From an uncultured Sphingomonas sp. (GTDB lineage: Bacteria; Pseudomonadota; Alphaproteobacteria; Sphingomonadales; Sphingomonadaceae): a DNA stretch of 64,000 nucleotides. The first letter of the stretch is position 1; each line of letters begins with the position of its first letter. Of this stretch, positions 23,031-32,044 are shown piece after piece. The stretch covers positions 1 through 64,000 of the forward strand of contig NZ_CALMPA010000051.1 of the NCBI RefSeq assembly GCF_937871615.1, given 5' to 3'. The position numbers were made by a program, and so were the translations under genes. The notes under the pieces were generated by a model. It did not search any database. It saw only the letters and a list, made by a program, of their open reading frames with translations, and was not told the DNA's origin.

Positions 23031-25580
23031 TCATTCCTTCGCCGCGGCCTTCTTCGCGGGTGTCTTTTTCGCCGCTGCCTTCTTTGCGGGCGCCGCCTTT
23101 TTCTTCGGTGCCGCCTTCTTCTTTCCCTTGGCGGGCATCGCCGCGCGCGCGTCGATCAGTTGCGCGGCTTCCTCCAGCGTGAGTTGATCCGGCGCGATCG
23201 TCTTGGGCAGGGTCGCATTCGTCGTCCCGTCGGTGACGTAAGGGCCGTAACGCCCCTCCATCAGCTTGATCTCCGCCTCGGTGCGCGGGTGTGCGCCGAG
23301 CACCCTGAGTGGTTCGCGGCTGCCGCGTTGCCCGCGACCGCCCCCGGCGGCGGCCTCCGCGAGCTTGACGACGGCGGCGTTCATGCCGGTTTCGAACACA
23401 TCGGCGGTCGATTGCAGCCGGGCATATTTGCCATCGTGCGCGAGATAGGGGCCGTAGCGCCCGATCGAGGCGGTGATCGGATGCCCGCTATCGGGATGCA
23501 CGCCGATCGTGCGCGGCAGGCTCAACAGCTTCAGCGCCCATTCGAGCGTCATCTCGCCGATATCCTTGGGGATCGACGCGCGCTTCGCATCCTTGCCCTC
23601 GCCGAGCTGGATATAGGGGCCGAAGCGCCCCGCCTTGCGCTCCACCTCCAGCCCCGTCTCGGGATCGCGGCCAAGCGCTTCCGGCCCGGTGCTTTCGCCC
23701 TCGCTGCCGCCCGGCTGGGCGAAGCGGCGGGTGTATTTGCACTCGGGATAATTGGAGCAGGCGATGAACGCGCCAAACCGGCCCCCGCGCAGCGCGAGCT
23801 TGCCGTCGCCGCAATTCGGGCAGGCGCGCGGATCGCCGCCATCGGCGCGTTCGGGGAACAGATATGGCGCGAGGAACTGATCGAGCGCGGCGGTGATATC
23901 CGACGGCTTCTGCTCCATCACCTCGGTCGTGCGCGGCTTGAAATCGCGCCAGAACGCCTCCAGCACCGCCTGCCATTGCGCGCGGCCGCCGGACACATCG
24001 TCAAGCTCGTCCTCAAGCTCGGCGGTATAATCATAACCCACGTAACGCTCGAAAAAGCGTTCGAGGAACGCCGTCACCAGCCGCCCGCTCTCCTCCGCGA
24101 AGAAGCGGTTCTTCTCGATGCGGACGTAAGAACGGTCCTTAAGCGTCTGGATGATCGAGGCATAGGTGGAGGGGCGCCCGATGCCGAGTTCCTCCATCCG
24201 CTTGACCAGCGAGGCTTCGGAAAAGCGCGGCGGCGGCTGGGTGAAATGCTGTTCGGCCTCGACCGATTTCTTCGCCGGGGCATCGCCTTCGCGCAGGCGC
24301 GGCAGGCGGCGGGCATCATCGCCCTCGGCATCGTCCACGCCTTCCTCGTAAAGCGCGAGATAACCGGGGAACAGCACGACCTGCCCGGTCGCGCGCAGCA
24401 CGTTGCGCCCGGTGCCGTCGGCCAGCTCGATCGTGGTGCGCTCCATCCGCGCCGACGCCATCTGGCTTGCCAGCGCGCGCTTCCAGATCAGCTCATAGAG
24501 CCGCGCGTGATCGCCGCTGCCGGCATGATCGCGGGAAAAATCGGTCGGGCGGATCGCCTCGTGCGCTTCCTGCGCGTTCTTCGCCTTGGTCTGATACTGG
24601 CGCGGCTTATCCGGCACGTAGCTCGCGTCATAGCGATCGGCGACCGCGCGCCGCGCGGCGGAGATGGCGCTGCCGTCCATCTGCACGCCATCGGTACGCA
24701 TATAGGTGATCGCGCCGTCCTCGTAGAGGCCCTGCGCGATCCGCATCGTGTGGCTGGCGGAGAAGCCGAGCTTGCGCGCGGCCTCCTGCTGCAAGGTGGA
24801 GGTGGTGAACGGCGGCGGCGGGTTGCGCGTCGCGGGCTTGGTCTCGACCGACTGGACGGCGAAGCGCCCCGCCTCAACATCGGCGCGCGCGCGGCTCGCG
24901 GTGCCCTCGTCGCCGATCGACAGGCGATCGAGCTTCTTGCCCTCCCACTGGACGAGGCGCGCGGCGAACGGCGTGCCATCCTGCTCCATCGCGGCGGTGA
25001 TCGACCAATATTCCTGCGCGCGGAACAGCTCGATCTCGCGCTCGCGCCCCACGATCAGCCTGAGCGCGACCGACTGCACACGCCCGGCGGATTTGGCGCC
25101 CGGCAGCTTGCGCCACAGCACCGGCGAGAGCGTGAAGCCGACGAGATAATCGAGCGCGCGGCGCGCGCGATAGGCGTCGATCAGATCGGTATCGAGTTCG
25201 CGCGGCGCCGCCATCGCCGCCGTCACCGCCGCCTTGGTGATCGCGTTGAAGGTGACGCGCTCCACCTGCTTGGGCAGCGCCTTGCGGCCCCGCAGCACCT
25301 CTTGCACGTGCCACGAAATCGCCTCGCCCTCGCGATCAGGGTCGGTCGCGAGGATCAGACGGTCGGCCTTTTTCGCCTCGTCGGCGATCGCCTTCAACTG
25401 CTTTGCCTTGTCGGCGTAATTTTCCCATTCCATCGCGAAGCCCGCGTCGGGATCGACCGAACCATCCTTCGGCGGCAGATCGCGGACATGGCCGTAGCTC
25501 GCGAGCACGCGATAATCGGCGCCGAGATACTTCTCGATGGTTTTCGCCTTGGCCGGCGATTCTACGATGACAAGCTGCAT
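23031..25580 (-). CDS. topA: DNA topoisomerase I
   Basis: An 849-residue type IA topoisomerase that relaxes negative supercoils. Toprim domain: LVIVESPAKAKTIEKYLG and the acidic ATDPDREGEAISWH (79-92). Active-site Tyr at about residue 293 in AITYMRTDGVQ. One C4 zinc finger is clear (CPNCGDGK ... CSNYPECKY), followed by two to three zinc-less repeats with GRYGPY or GRFGPY. The C-terminus is a Lys/Ala/Pro-rich tail of about 30 residues made of KKAAPAKK-like units, histone H1-like, which probably binds DNA non-specifically. Upstream on the same strand are a small membrane protein gene, dprA and plsY. Confidence 0.97.
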   Translation of the reverse strand: MQLVIVESPAKAKTIEKYLGADYRVLASYGHVRDLPPKDGSVDPDAGFAMEWENYADKAKQLKAIADEAKKADRLILATDPDREGEAISWHVQEVLRGRKALPKQVERVTFNAITKAAVTAAMAAPRELDTDLIDAYRARRALDYLVGFTLSPVLWRKLPGAKSAGRVQSVALRLIVGREREIELFRAQEYWSITAAMEQDGTPFAARLVQWEGKKLDRLSIGDEGTASRARADVEAGRFAVQSVETKPATRNPPPPFTTSTLQQEAARKLGFSASHTMRIAQGLYEDGAITYMRTDGVQMDGSAISAARRAVADRYDASYVPDKPRQYQTKAKNAQEAHEAIRPTDFSRDHAGSGDHARLYELIWKRALASQMASARMERTTIELADGTGRNVLRATGQVVLFPGYLALYEEGVDDAEGDDARRLPRLREGDAPAKKSVEAEQHFTQPPPRFSEASLVKRMEELGIGRPSTYASIIQTLKDRSYVRIEKNRFFAEESGRLVTAFLERFFERYVGYDYTAELEDELDDVSGGRAQWQAVLEAFWRDFKPRTTEVMEQKPSDITAALDQFLAPYLFPERADGGDPRACPNCGDGKLALRGGRFGAFIACSNYPECKYTRRFAQPGGSEGESTGPEALGRDPETGLEVERKAGRFGPYIQLGEGKDAKRASIPKDIGEMTLEWALKLLSLPRTIGVHPDSGHPITASIGRYGPYLAHDGKYARLQSTADVFETGMNAAVVKLAEAAAGGGRGQRGSREPLRVLGAHPRTEAEIKLMEGRYGPYVTDGTTNATLPKTIAPDQLTLEEAAQLIDARAAMPAKGKKKAAPKKKAAPAKKAAAKKTPAKKAAAKE

Positions 25581-25640
25581 TGTGGCTTCGTTTTATCCTT
25601 CACACGTACGCGCGAGGGTGGCGAGGTGTCGGCGCGCCCG

Positions 25641-26036
25641 TCAAGAGCGTGGTGTGGCGCGGAACGCCAGCAAAAAACCGATGCCGAGCAAAAGATCAAT
25701 CAGGCCGAAGGGCAGGAGCAGGGCCGGCGCGCGGCCCTGCGCGCACAGGATCGCGACCGGCGCGGCGAACACGAGTTTCTCCACTACGGCTACCGGCATC
25801 AGCGCGCGATACCGCACCGGATCGCCGCCGATGATCCAGAAGGCGAGCTGGAAGGCGCTTGCCGTGCCGATGAAACCATAAGCAAAGGCTTCCGCGCCCG
25901 CCGGCGGCGTCTGGAAATATTGCGGGAGCAGCACGACCAGCCCGTAGATCGCGGCGCCCCGGAACCATCGCGAAACCCATGCTGGCGCCACCGCTTTCCT
26001 CCGCTCGTCAGGCCAGGCTTGCCCGGCCCCCGGCAT
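25641..26036 (-). CDS. Small four-helix membrane protein, unknown
   Basis: About 131 residues, or 116 if the GTG at 25991 is used, with four hydrophobic stretches: GAAIYGLVVLLPQYF, FIGTASAFQLAFWIIG, PVAVVEKLVFAAPVAIL and LLLPFGLIDLLLGIGFLLAF. I recognise no named domain. It overlaps the 3' end of dprA if the ATG at 26036 is right. Coding preference and the clear membrane pattern make it likely real, and it sits between dprA and topA in one leftward run. Confidence 0.6.
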   Translation of the reverse strand: MPGAGQAWPDERRKAVAPAWVSRWFRGAAIYGLVVLLPQYFQTPPAGAEAFAYGFIGTASAFQLAFWIIGGDPVRYRALMPVAVVEKLVFAAPVAILCAQGRAPALLLPFGLIDLLLGIGFLLAFRATPRS

Positions 26037-27078
26037 GACGTTCGAGCCGCCCGGCCAGTTCCAGTTCAAGCAGCACCGTCTGCACGATCGCGGGCGGATG
26101 GCCGGACTGGCGGATCAACTCGTCCACCGCGACCGGCACCGGGCCGAGCAGGGCGGCGATGGCGCGCCGTGCGGCATCGTCGGCATCGTCGGGAGGCGCA
26201 CCGGCGAATGGCGAGGTGGGCGCGCGCACCGCGCGGGCGTCGATCGGGCGGATCTGTTCGAGCACGTCGGCGGCGGTCTGCACCAGGATCGCGCCTTCGC
26301 GAATCAGCAGATTGCAGCCCTGCGCGCGCGGATCGAGCGGGCTGCCGGGCACCGCCATCACCTCGCGCCCGGCCTCGTTCGCCAGCCGCGCGGTAATCAG
26401 CGAGCCGGATTTGGGCGCCGCCTCCACCACCACCGTGCCCGCCGCGATCCCGGCGATGATGCGGTTGCGATGCGGGAAGTGGCGCGCGCGCGGCTCGGTG
26501 CCGGGCGGCATTTCCGCGATCAGCAGAGCCTCTTGCGCGATCCGTTCCTGAAGCGCGGCATTCTCGGGCGGGTAAGCGATGTCGATCCCGCCGGCGATCA
26601 CCGCGATGGTGCGCGCGCCCGCGCCCATATGCGCCGCGGTGTCGATCCCGCGCGCGAGGCCCGAGACGACCGATGCGCCTTCGCCCGCGAGATCATGGGC
26701 GAGTTGGCGGGCGAAGCGGCACGCGGCGGCGGAGGCGTTGCGCGCGCCGACGATGGCGATCGCCGGGCGCCGCGCCAGCGCGATATCGCCGCGCACGATG
26801 ATCGCGCTCGGGGCGTTTTCGAGTTCGGCGAGCAGCGGGGGATAATCCGCATTGCCCAGAAACAGATAGCGCGCGCCGAGTTCGCTCACCCGCTGCATCT
26901 CGTGTTCGATCACGCGCTGCTCTGGCGGCGAAGGCGCGCGGCCACCGCCACGCCGCGCGAGATCGGGCAATGCCGCCAGCGCGCGCGTCGCATCGCCGAA
27001 ACGCGCGATCAACTGGCGATAGGTGACGGGGCCGATGCCGGGCGTGCGGATCAGCCGCAGCCGATCGGCATCACTCAC
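26008..27078 (-). CDS. dprA: DNA-processing protein DprA
   Basis: A 356-residue protein that in competent bacteria protects incoming single-stranded DNA and loads RecA. The N-terminal helical region begins RLRLIRTPGIGPVTYRQL. The Rossmann-like core shows IVGARNASAAACRFARQLA, VVSGLARGIDTAAHMGA, GGIDIAYPPENAAL and PRARHFPHRNRIIAGIA, followed by GSLITARLA. The C-terminal winged helix (about 300-350) contains SGHPPAIVQTVLLELELAG. The start overlaps the plsY stop by 8 bases. Confidence 0.95.
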   Translation of the reverse strand: MSDADRLRLIRTPGIGPVTYRQLIARFGDATRALAALPDLARRGGGRAPSPPEQRVIEHEMQRVSELGARYLFLGNADYPPLLAELENAPSAIIVRGDIALARRPAIAIVGARNASAAACRFARQLAHDLAGEGASVVSGLARGIDTAAHMGAGARTIAVIAGGIDIAYPPENAALQERIAQEALLIAEMPPGTEPRARHFPHRNRIIAGIAAGTVVVEAAPKSGSLITARLANEAGREVMAVPGSPLDPRAQGCNLLIREGAILVQTAADVLEQIRPIDARAVRAPTSPFAGAPPDDADDAARRAIAALLGPVPVAVDELIRQSGHPPAIVQTVLLELELAGRLERHAGGRASLA

Positions 27079-27682
27079 GCGCGCCGCCGACCCTCGGTTC
27101 GGTCCCGTCGAGCAGCCGGGCGATGTTCGCGCGGTGCTTCCACAATACGATCAGCGCCAGCGCGATCAGCAGCGGCACGATATCGAACCAGCCGAATGCC
27201 GCCGCCGTCACCGGCGCGGCGATCGCCGCCGCCATTCCCGCAAGCGAGGAAACGCGCAGCAACGCGAGCAGCCCAAGCCATACCACGGCATAGACGAGGC
27301 CAAGCTGCCAGTGCAGCGCCAGCACGATGCCCATCAGCGTCGCCACCCCCTTGCCGCCGCGAAAGGCGAGCCAGATCGGATAGCAATGGCCGAAGAACGC
27401 GCCCGCGGCGGCGAGCGCGGCATCGCCGGGGAACAGCGCCTCCACGATCAGCACGGCGGCGGCGCCCTTGCCGAGATCGAGCAGCAGCGTCGCCGCCGCC
27501 AGCCCCTTGCGCCCGGTGCGCAACACGTTGGTGGCGCCGATATTGCCCGATCCGATCGCGCGCAGATCCCCCGCGCCGAACAATCGCGTCAGGATCACCC
27601 CGAACGGGATGGAGCCAAGCAGATAGCCGATCAGCAAAGCCGCGGCCGGTGCTACCCAGACGATTCCAGTTTCCAGCGCCAT
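27071..27682 (-). CDS. plsY: Glycerol-3-phosphate acyltransferase PlsY
   Basis: A polytopic inner-membrane enzyme of about 203 residues that transfers the acyl group of acyl-phosphate to glycerol-3-phosphate, the first step of phospholipid synthesis. Signatures: LLGSIPFGVILTRLFG, the active-site loop IGSGNIGATNVLRTGRKG, and FRGGKGVATLMGIVLAL. Start chosen at ATG 27682 (MALETGIVWV); 27691 is an alternative. Divergent from murI. Confidence 0.94.
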   Translation of the reverse strand: MALETGIVWVAPAAALLIGYLLGSIPFGVILTRLFGAGDLRAIGSGNIGATNVLRTGRKGLAAATLLLDLGKGAAAVLIVEALFPGDAALAAAGAFFGHCYPIWLAFRGGKGVATLMGIVLALHWQLGLVYAVVWLGLLALLRVSSLAGMAAAIAAPVTAAAFGWFDIVPLLIALALIVLWKHRANIARLLDGTEPRVGGARE

Positions 27683-27798
27683 ATCCCCCAAATGACGGAT
27701 GATGGCTTAAGGCCCAAACCCGTTCAGGGCAACGCCGTGCGGCGCGGCTTTGCCGGTTGCATTGTCGCGGCCGGATTTGCCCCCTAATGGCGCGATAC

Positions 27799-28587
27799 AT
27801 GAGCGATGCGCGGCCCATCCTGTTTTTCGATTCGGGTGTGGGCGGGTTGTCGATCGCGGCGCCGGCGCGCGCGGCGGTGCCCGATGCGCGGTTCGTCTAT
27901 GTCGCGGATTCGGCGGGCTTTCCTTATGGCACGCGCAGCGAGGTGGAAATCGCCGCGCGCGTGCCCGCGCTGCTCGGGCGGCTGGCGGAGCGTTATGATC
28001 CGCGGCTGATCGTGATCGCGTGCAACACCGCCTCGACGATCGCGCTGGCGGCGGTGCGCCAGGCGCTGGACCTGCCGATCGTCGGCACCGTGCCCGCGAT
28101 CAAGCCGGCGGCGGCGATGAGCGAGACGCGCACGATCGGCGTGCTCGGCACGAAAGCCACGGTGCGGCAGGCCTATGTCGACGATCTCGCCGCGCGTTTC
28201 GCCGCCGATTGCCGGGTGATTCGCCACGGCTCGGCGGAGCTGGTGCAACTCGCCGAGGCCAAATTGCGCGGCGAGGCGACCGATCCGGCACGCTATCGCG
28301 CCGTGCTCGCCGGGCTGTTCGATCAGCCGGGCGGGGAGGCGATCGACGTGATCGTCAACGCCTGCACGCATTTCCCGCTGGTCGAGGATGAGCTTGCCGC
28401 CGCAGCACCTCATGCGGTGCGCTTCGTCGATGGCGGCGCGGGGATCGCGCGGCGCATCGCCTATCTGACGCAAGGGCAGGATTTCGCGCGTAATGCCGAG
28501 GATGTCGCGGTGTTCACGGGCGAGGGCGGGGCGGCGCTGGCCCCGGCGCTGGCGCGTTACGGCTTTTCGCGGGTCGACCGGCTCTGA
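27799..28587 (+). CDS. murI: Glutamate racemase
   Basis: A 262-residue cofactor-independent racemase that supplies D-glutamate for peptidoglycan. Motifs: FFDSGVGGLSI, VADSAGFPYGTRS, IACNTASTIAL with the first catalytic Cys, GVLGTKATV, and VNACTHFPLVEDEL with the second catalytic Cys. Both catalytic cysteines are present. I chose the ATG at 27799, just before the conserved RPILFFDSG; earlier in-frame ATGs (27757, 27787) are less likely. Divergent from plsY. Confidence 0.93.
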   Translation: MSDARPILFFDSGVGGLSIAAPARAAVPDARFVYVADSAGFPYGTRSEVEIAARVPALLGRLAERYDPRLIVIACNTASTIALAAVRQALDLPIVGTVPAIKPAAAMSETRTIGVLGTKATVRQAYVDDLAARFAADCRVIRHGSAELVQLAEAKLRGEATDPARYRAVLAGLFDQPGGEAIDVIVNACTHFPLVEDELAAAAPHAVRFVDGGAGIARRIAYLTQGQDFARNAEDVAVFTGEGGAALAPALARYGFSRVDRL

Positions 28588-28649
28588 TGACTTTTCCCCG
28601 AGCGGATTTCCGCTGGCGCTGTTGCTGACACCAAGGTAAGCGACTGGGC

Positions 28650-29894
28650 ATGAGCACCGAGGAAAGCGACGCGCGCCCAGTCGACTATTCGCGCGTTTTC
28701 AACCAAGCGATCGACCGGCTTCACACCGAGGGCCGCTATCGCGTTTTCATCGACATCCTGCGCAACAAGGGCGCCTTTCCCAACGCGCGCTGCTTCGCCG
28801 GGCATAACGGGCCGAAGCCGATCACGGTGTGGTGCTCGAACGATTATCTCGCGATGGGCCAGCATCCCAAGGTGATCGCGGCGATGGAGGAGGCGCTCCA
28901 CGATGTCGGCGCCGGCTCCGGCGGCACGCGCAACATCGGCGGCAACACGCATTACCACATTGATCTGGAAGCCGAGCTTGCCGATCTGCACGGCAAGGAA
29001 GGCGCGCTGCTGTTCACCTCCGGCTATGTCTCGAACGAGGCGACGCTGGCGACGGTGGCGAAGGTGCTGCCGGGCTGCATCATCTTTTCCGACGAACTCA
29101 ATCACGCCTCGATGATCGCGGGCATCCGCAACGCGGGCTGCGAGAAGCATGTTTTCCGCCACAACGATCTTGCGCATCTGGAGGAGCTGCTCGCGGCGGC
29201 CGATCCGTCGCTGCCCAAGCTGATCGCGTTCGAGAGCGTTTATTCGATGGAGGGCGATGTCGCCCCGATCGCGGCGATCTGCGACCTTGCCGACAAATAT
29301 AACGCGCTGACCTATCTCGATGAGGTCCATGCGGTGGGCATGTACGGCCCGCGCGGCGGCGGCATTTCCGAGCGTGACGCGGTGGCGCATCGCCTGACGA
29401 TCATCGAAGGCACGCTGGGCAAGGCGTTTGGCGTGATGGGGGGCTATATCGCCGCCGACAAGGTCATCATCGACGTGATCCGCTCCTATGCGCCGGGGTT
29501 CATCTTCACCACCTCGCTGTCCCCGGTGCTGGTCGCGGGCGTGCTGGCGAGCGTGCGCCACCTGAAGCAATCGACCGCGGAGCGCGAGGGCCAGCAGGCG
29601 GCGGCGGCGAAGCTGAAGGCGATGTTCGCCGAGGCCGGGCTGCCGGTGATGATCGGCGAAACGCATATCGTGCCGCTGATGGTGGGCGATCCGGTGAAGG
29701 CGAAGAAGATCAGCGACGTGCTGCTCGCCGAATATGGCATCTACGTCCAGCCGATCAATTATCCGACCGTGCCGCGTGGCACCGAGCGGCTGCGCTTCAC
29801 CCCCGGCCCGACGCATGACGAAGCGATGATGCGAGAGCTTACCGACGCGCTGGCCGAAATCTGGGACCGGCTGGAGATCAGGAAGGCGGCCTGA
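28650..29894 (+). CDS. hemA: 5-aminolevulinate synthase
   Basis: A 414-residue PLP enzyme that condenses glycine and succinyl-CoA to 5-aminolevulinate. This is the C4 route to tetrapyrroles, used by alphaproteobacteria in place of the glutamyl-tRNA route. Seen: [29 protein letters not shown] (glycine-rich loop), [32 protein letters not shown] with the PLP-binding Asp, and [15 protein letters not shown] with the PLP lysine. Length is typical. It is convergent with queG, with a dispersed palindrome between that may end both transcripts. Confidence 0.96.
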   Translation: MSTEESDARPVDYSRVFNQAIDRLHTEGRYRVFIDILRNKGAFPNARCFAGHNGPKPITVWCSNDYLAMGQHPKVIAAMEEALHDVGAGSGGTRNIGGNTHYHIDLEAELADLHGKEGALLFTSGYVSNEATLATVAKVLPGCIIFSDELNHASMIAGIRNAGCEKHVFRHNDLAHLEELLAAADPSLPKLIAFESVYSMEGDVAPIAAICDLADKYNALTYLDEVHAVGMYGPRGGGISERDAVAHRLTIIEGTLGKAFGVMGGYIAADKVIIDVIRSYAPGFIFTTSLSPVLVAGVLASVRHLKQSTAEREGQQAAAAKLKAMFAEAGLPVMIGETHIVPLMVGDPVKAKKISDVLLAEYGIYVQPINYPTVPRGTERLRFTPGPTHDEAMMRELTDALAEIWDRLEIRKAA

Positions 29895-29923
29895 GACGGG
29901 GCGCCCGCCGGGCTGCAAACTTC

Positions 29924-30003
29924 CATTCGGGCTGAGCTTGTCGACGCTCTGTCTTTTCCTTGCCGAAGAAAAGGGCAGCCCCTCGACAAGCTCAGGGCGA
30001 ACG
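29924..30003. repeat. Dispersed palindrome between hemA and queG
   Basis: Two inverted arms, 29924-29944 and 29983-30003, share CTGAGCTTGTCGA and flanking bases with only minor mismatches. An inner stem (CTTTTC with GAAAAG) sits in the loop. The words TCGACAAGCTCAGG and GGCGAACGG are well known in sphingomonad genomes as a dispersed element. The right arm supplies the last codons and stop of queG. In this convergent gap it could act as a bidirectional terminator. Confidence 0.75.
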
Positions 30004-31053
30004 GGTTTGGAGCGGGGCGAGCCGCGCTATCGCCCATTGCGCGGCATCGCGCACCACGTCGTTCGCGTCGTCGAGCAACGATGCGACTGCGCTCGCCAGC
30101 GCCGCATCGCCGCTGTTTCCCGCCGCGATCAGGCAGTTGCGCATCATCCGATCCCGCCCGATGCGCTTGATCGGGGAACCGGCGAACACCTGGCGGAAGC
30201 CCGCATCGTCCAGCGCGAGCAGATCGGCGAGATGCGGCGCGGCCAGCTCCGCGCGCGGGGCGAAGGCGCGGTTGGCGCGCGCCGCCTCGGCGAACTTGTT
30301 CCACGGACAGGCGGCGAGGCAATCGTCACAGCCATAGATGCGATTGCCGATCGACGCGCGAAATTCCTCCGGGATCGGCCCGGCATGTTCGATCGTGAGA
30401 TAGGAGATGCAGCGCCGCGCATCGAGCCGATAGGGGGCGGGAAAGGCATTGGTCGGGCAGGCGCGCTGGCACGCGTCGCACGAGCCGCAGGTGTCGCGCC
30501 CGGCCTTGTCCGGTTCGAGCGCCAGCGTGGTGTAGATCGCGCCGAGGAACAGCCAGCTTCCGTCCGTCCGGCTGACGAGATTGGTGTGCTTGCCCTGCCA
30601 GCCGAGCCCGGCGGCCTCCGCCAGCGGCTTTTCCATCACCGGCGCGGTATCGACGAACACCTTTAGGTCTCCGCCGGCCTCCGCCACCAGCCAGCGAGCG
30701 AGCGCTTTCAGCGCCTTTTTCACCAGATCGTGATAATCGGTGCCCTGCGCATAGACGGAGATGCGGCCATGCGCCGGCTCGCCTGCCAGGCGCATCGGGT
30801 CTTCGCGCGGGGCGTAGCTCATGCCGAGCGCGATCACGCTGCGCGCTTCCGGCCATAGCCCGGCGGGATTCTCGCGGTGATGCGCGCGCGCCTCCATCCA
30901 CAGCATGTCGCCATGCGCGCCTTCCGCAAGCCATGCGCGCAGCCGCTCCGCCGTGCGCGGCGCGGCATCGGCCAGCGCGATGCCGCAGGCTACGAAGCCG
31001 AGTTCGGCGGCCTTCAGCTTCAGCCGCGCTTCAAGAGAATTGTTTACAGACAC
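29992..31053 (-). CDS. queG: Epoxyqueuosine reductase
   Basis: A 353-residue cobalamin and [4Fe-4S] enzyme that reduces epoxyqueuosine to queuosine in tRNA. Seen: [20 protein letters not shown] with the catalytic Asp, [11 protein letters not shown], and two ferredoxin-like clusters [16 protein letters not shown] and [19 protein letters not shown]-like tail follows ([17 protein letters not shown]). The C-terminal residues and stop lie inside a dispersed repeat, so the natural end may have been altered. No other queuosine gene is in the window. Confidence 0.93.
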   Translation of the reverse strand: MSVNNSLEARLKLKAAELGFVACGIALADAAPRTAERLRAWLAEGAHGDMLWMEARAHHRENPAGLWPEARSVIALGMSYAPREDPMRLAGEPAHGRISVYAQGTDYHDLVKKALKALARWLVAEAGGDLKVFVDTAPVMEKPLAEAAGLGWQGKHTNLVSRTDGSWLFLGAIYTTLALEPDKAGRDTCGSCDACQRACPTNAFPAPYRLDARRCISYLTIEHAGPIPEEFRASIGNRIYGCDDCLAACPWNKFAEAARANRAFAPRAELAAPHLADLLALDDAGFRQVFAGSPIKRIGRDRMMRNCLIAAGNSGDAALASAVASLLDDANDVVRDAAQWAIARLAPLQTRSP

Positions 31054-31126
31054 CGCCTATAATTAGCACAAAGCGGTAAGGCGCGGATCACAATTCCCGC
31101 GCGATCAGGCGAACGAAAGTGAATGC

Positions 31127-32044
31127 GTGAGCGATAATCCGGCGATCACCGCGAGCGGCCTGGTCAAGCGTTTCGGGGGGCGGCCCGTGGTCGACGGGGT
31201 TGATCTCCTTGTGTCGCGCGGGCTGATCTATGGCGTGCTCGGCCCCAATGGCGCGGGCAAGACGACGACGCTGCGCACCCTGCTTGGCATCATCGAGCCG
31301 GATGAGGGGAGCCGCACCCTGCTCGGCAACAGCCATCCGCGCGAGGTGAGCGATCTCGTCGGCTATCTGCCGGAGGAGCGCGGGCTTTATCCGACGATGA
31401 AGACGCAGGAGGCGATCGCCTTCATGGGCGCGCTGCGTGGCCTGCCCTGGGCCGAAGGGCGGGCACGCGCGACGATGCTGCTCGAAGAAAACGGGCTAGG
31501 CCATGCGATCGACCAGAAGATACGCAAGCTTTCCAAGGGGATGGCTCAGCTTGTTCAATTGTTTGGTTCGATCGTGCACCGGCCCGAACTGCTCGTGCTC
31601 GATGAGCCGTTCTCCGGGCTGGATCCGGTCAATCAGGAACGGCTGGAGGCACTGATCCTCGCCGAGCGCGATCGCGGGGCGACGATCCTGTTTTCCACCC
31701 ATGTCATGGCGCACGCGCAGCGGCTGTGCGACCGCCTCTCGATCATCGCGCGCGGCAAGCGGCGGTTCGAGGGGACGGTGGCTGACGCGCGCGCGCTGTT
31801 GCCGCAGCAGGTGCTCTATACGCCGCATTTCGCCGATGGTGGGATCACCGCGCTGTTGCCGCCCGATGCGACGCGCGCGGGGGAGGCATGGCGCTTCGAA
31901 ATGCCGGGCGGTGGGATCGAGGCGTTGCTGAAGCGGCTGATCGACGGCGGATATGGCATTTCCGGCCTGTCGATCGAGCGGCCCGGCTTGCATGAGGCGT
32001 TCGTCCGCATCGTCGGCGATGCGGCGATGGAGGATGCGGCATGA
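31127..32044 (+). CDS. ABC transporter ATP-binding protein (NatA-like)
   Basis: A 305-residue ABC ATPase. Walker A GPNGAGKTTTLRTLLG, signature segment IRKLSKGMAQLVQLF (LSKGM in place of LSGGQ, as is usual in NatA-like proteins), Walker B LLVLDEPFSGLDP, and switch His in ILFSTHVMAHAQ. The C-terminal DUF4162-like region (about 215-305) is typical of the sodium-export subfamily. The start is GTG 31127. The stop overlaps the permease start (ATGA). The transported substrate is not known. Confidence 0.9.
   Translation: MSDNPAITASGLVKRFGGRPVVDGVDLLVSRGLIYGVLGPNGAGKTTTLRTLLGIIEPDEGSRTLLGNSHPREVSDLVGYLPEERGLYPTMKTQEAIAFMGALRGLPWAEGRARATMLLEENGLGHAIDQKIRKLSKGMAQLVQLFGSIVHRPELLVLDEPFSGLDPVNQERLEALILAERDRGATILFSTHVMAHAQRLCDRLSIIARGKRRFEGTVADARALLPQQVLYTPHFADGGITALLPPDATRAGEAWRFEMPGGGIEALLKRLIDGGYGISGLSIERPGLHEAFVRIVGDAAMEDAA

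Noticed and set aside
23160-26396. Very long rightward open frame (over 1,000 codons) across topA and dprA
   Set aside because: It is antisense to topA and dprA, full of Arg, His, Gly and Ala with no domain pattern, as expected for the opposite strand of high-GC genes.
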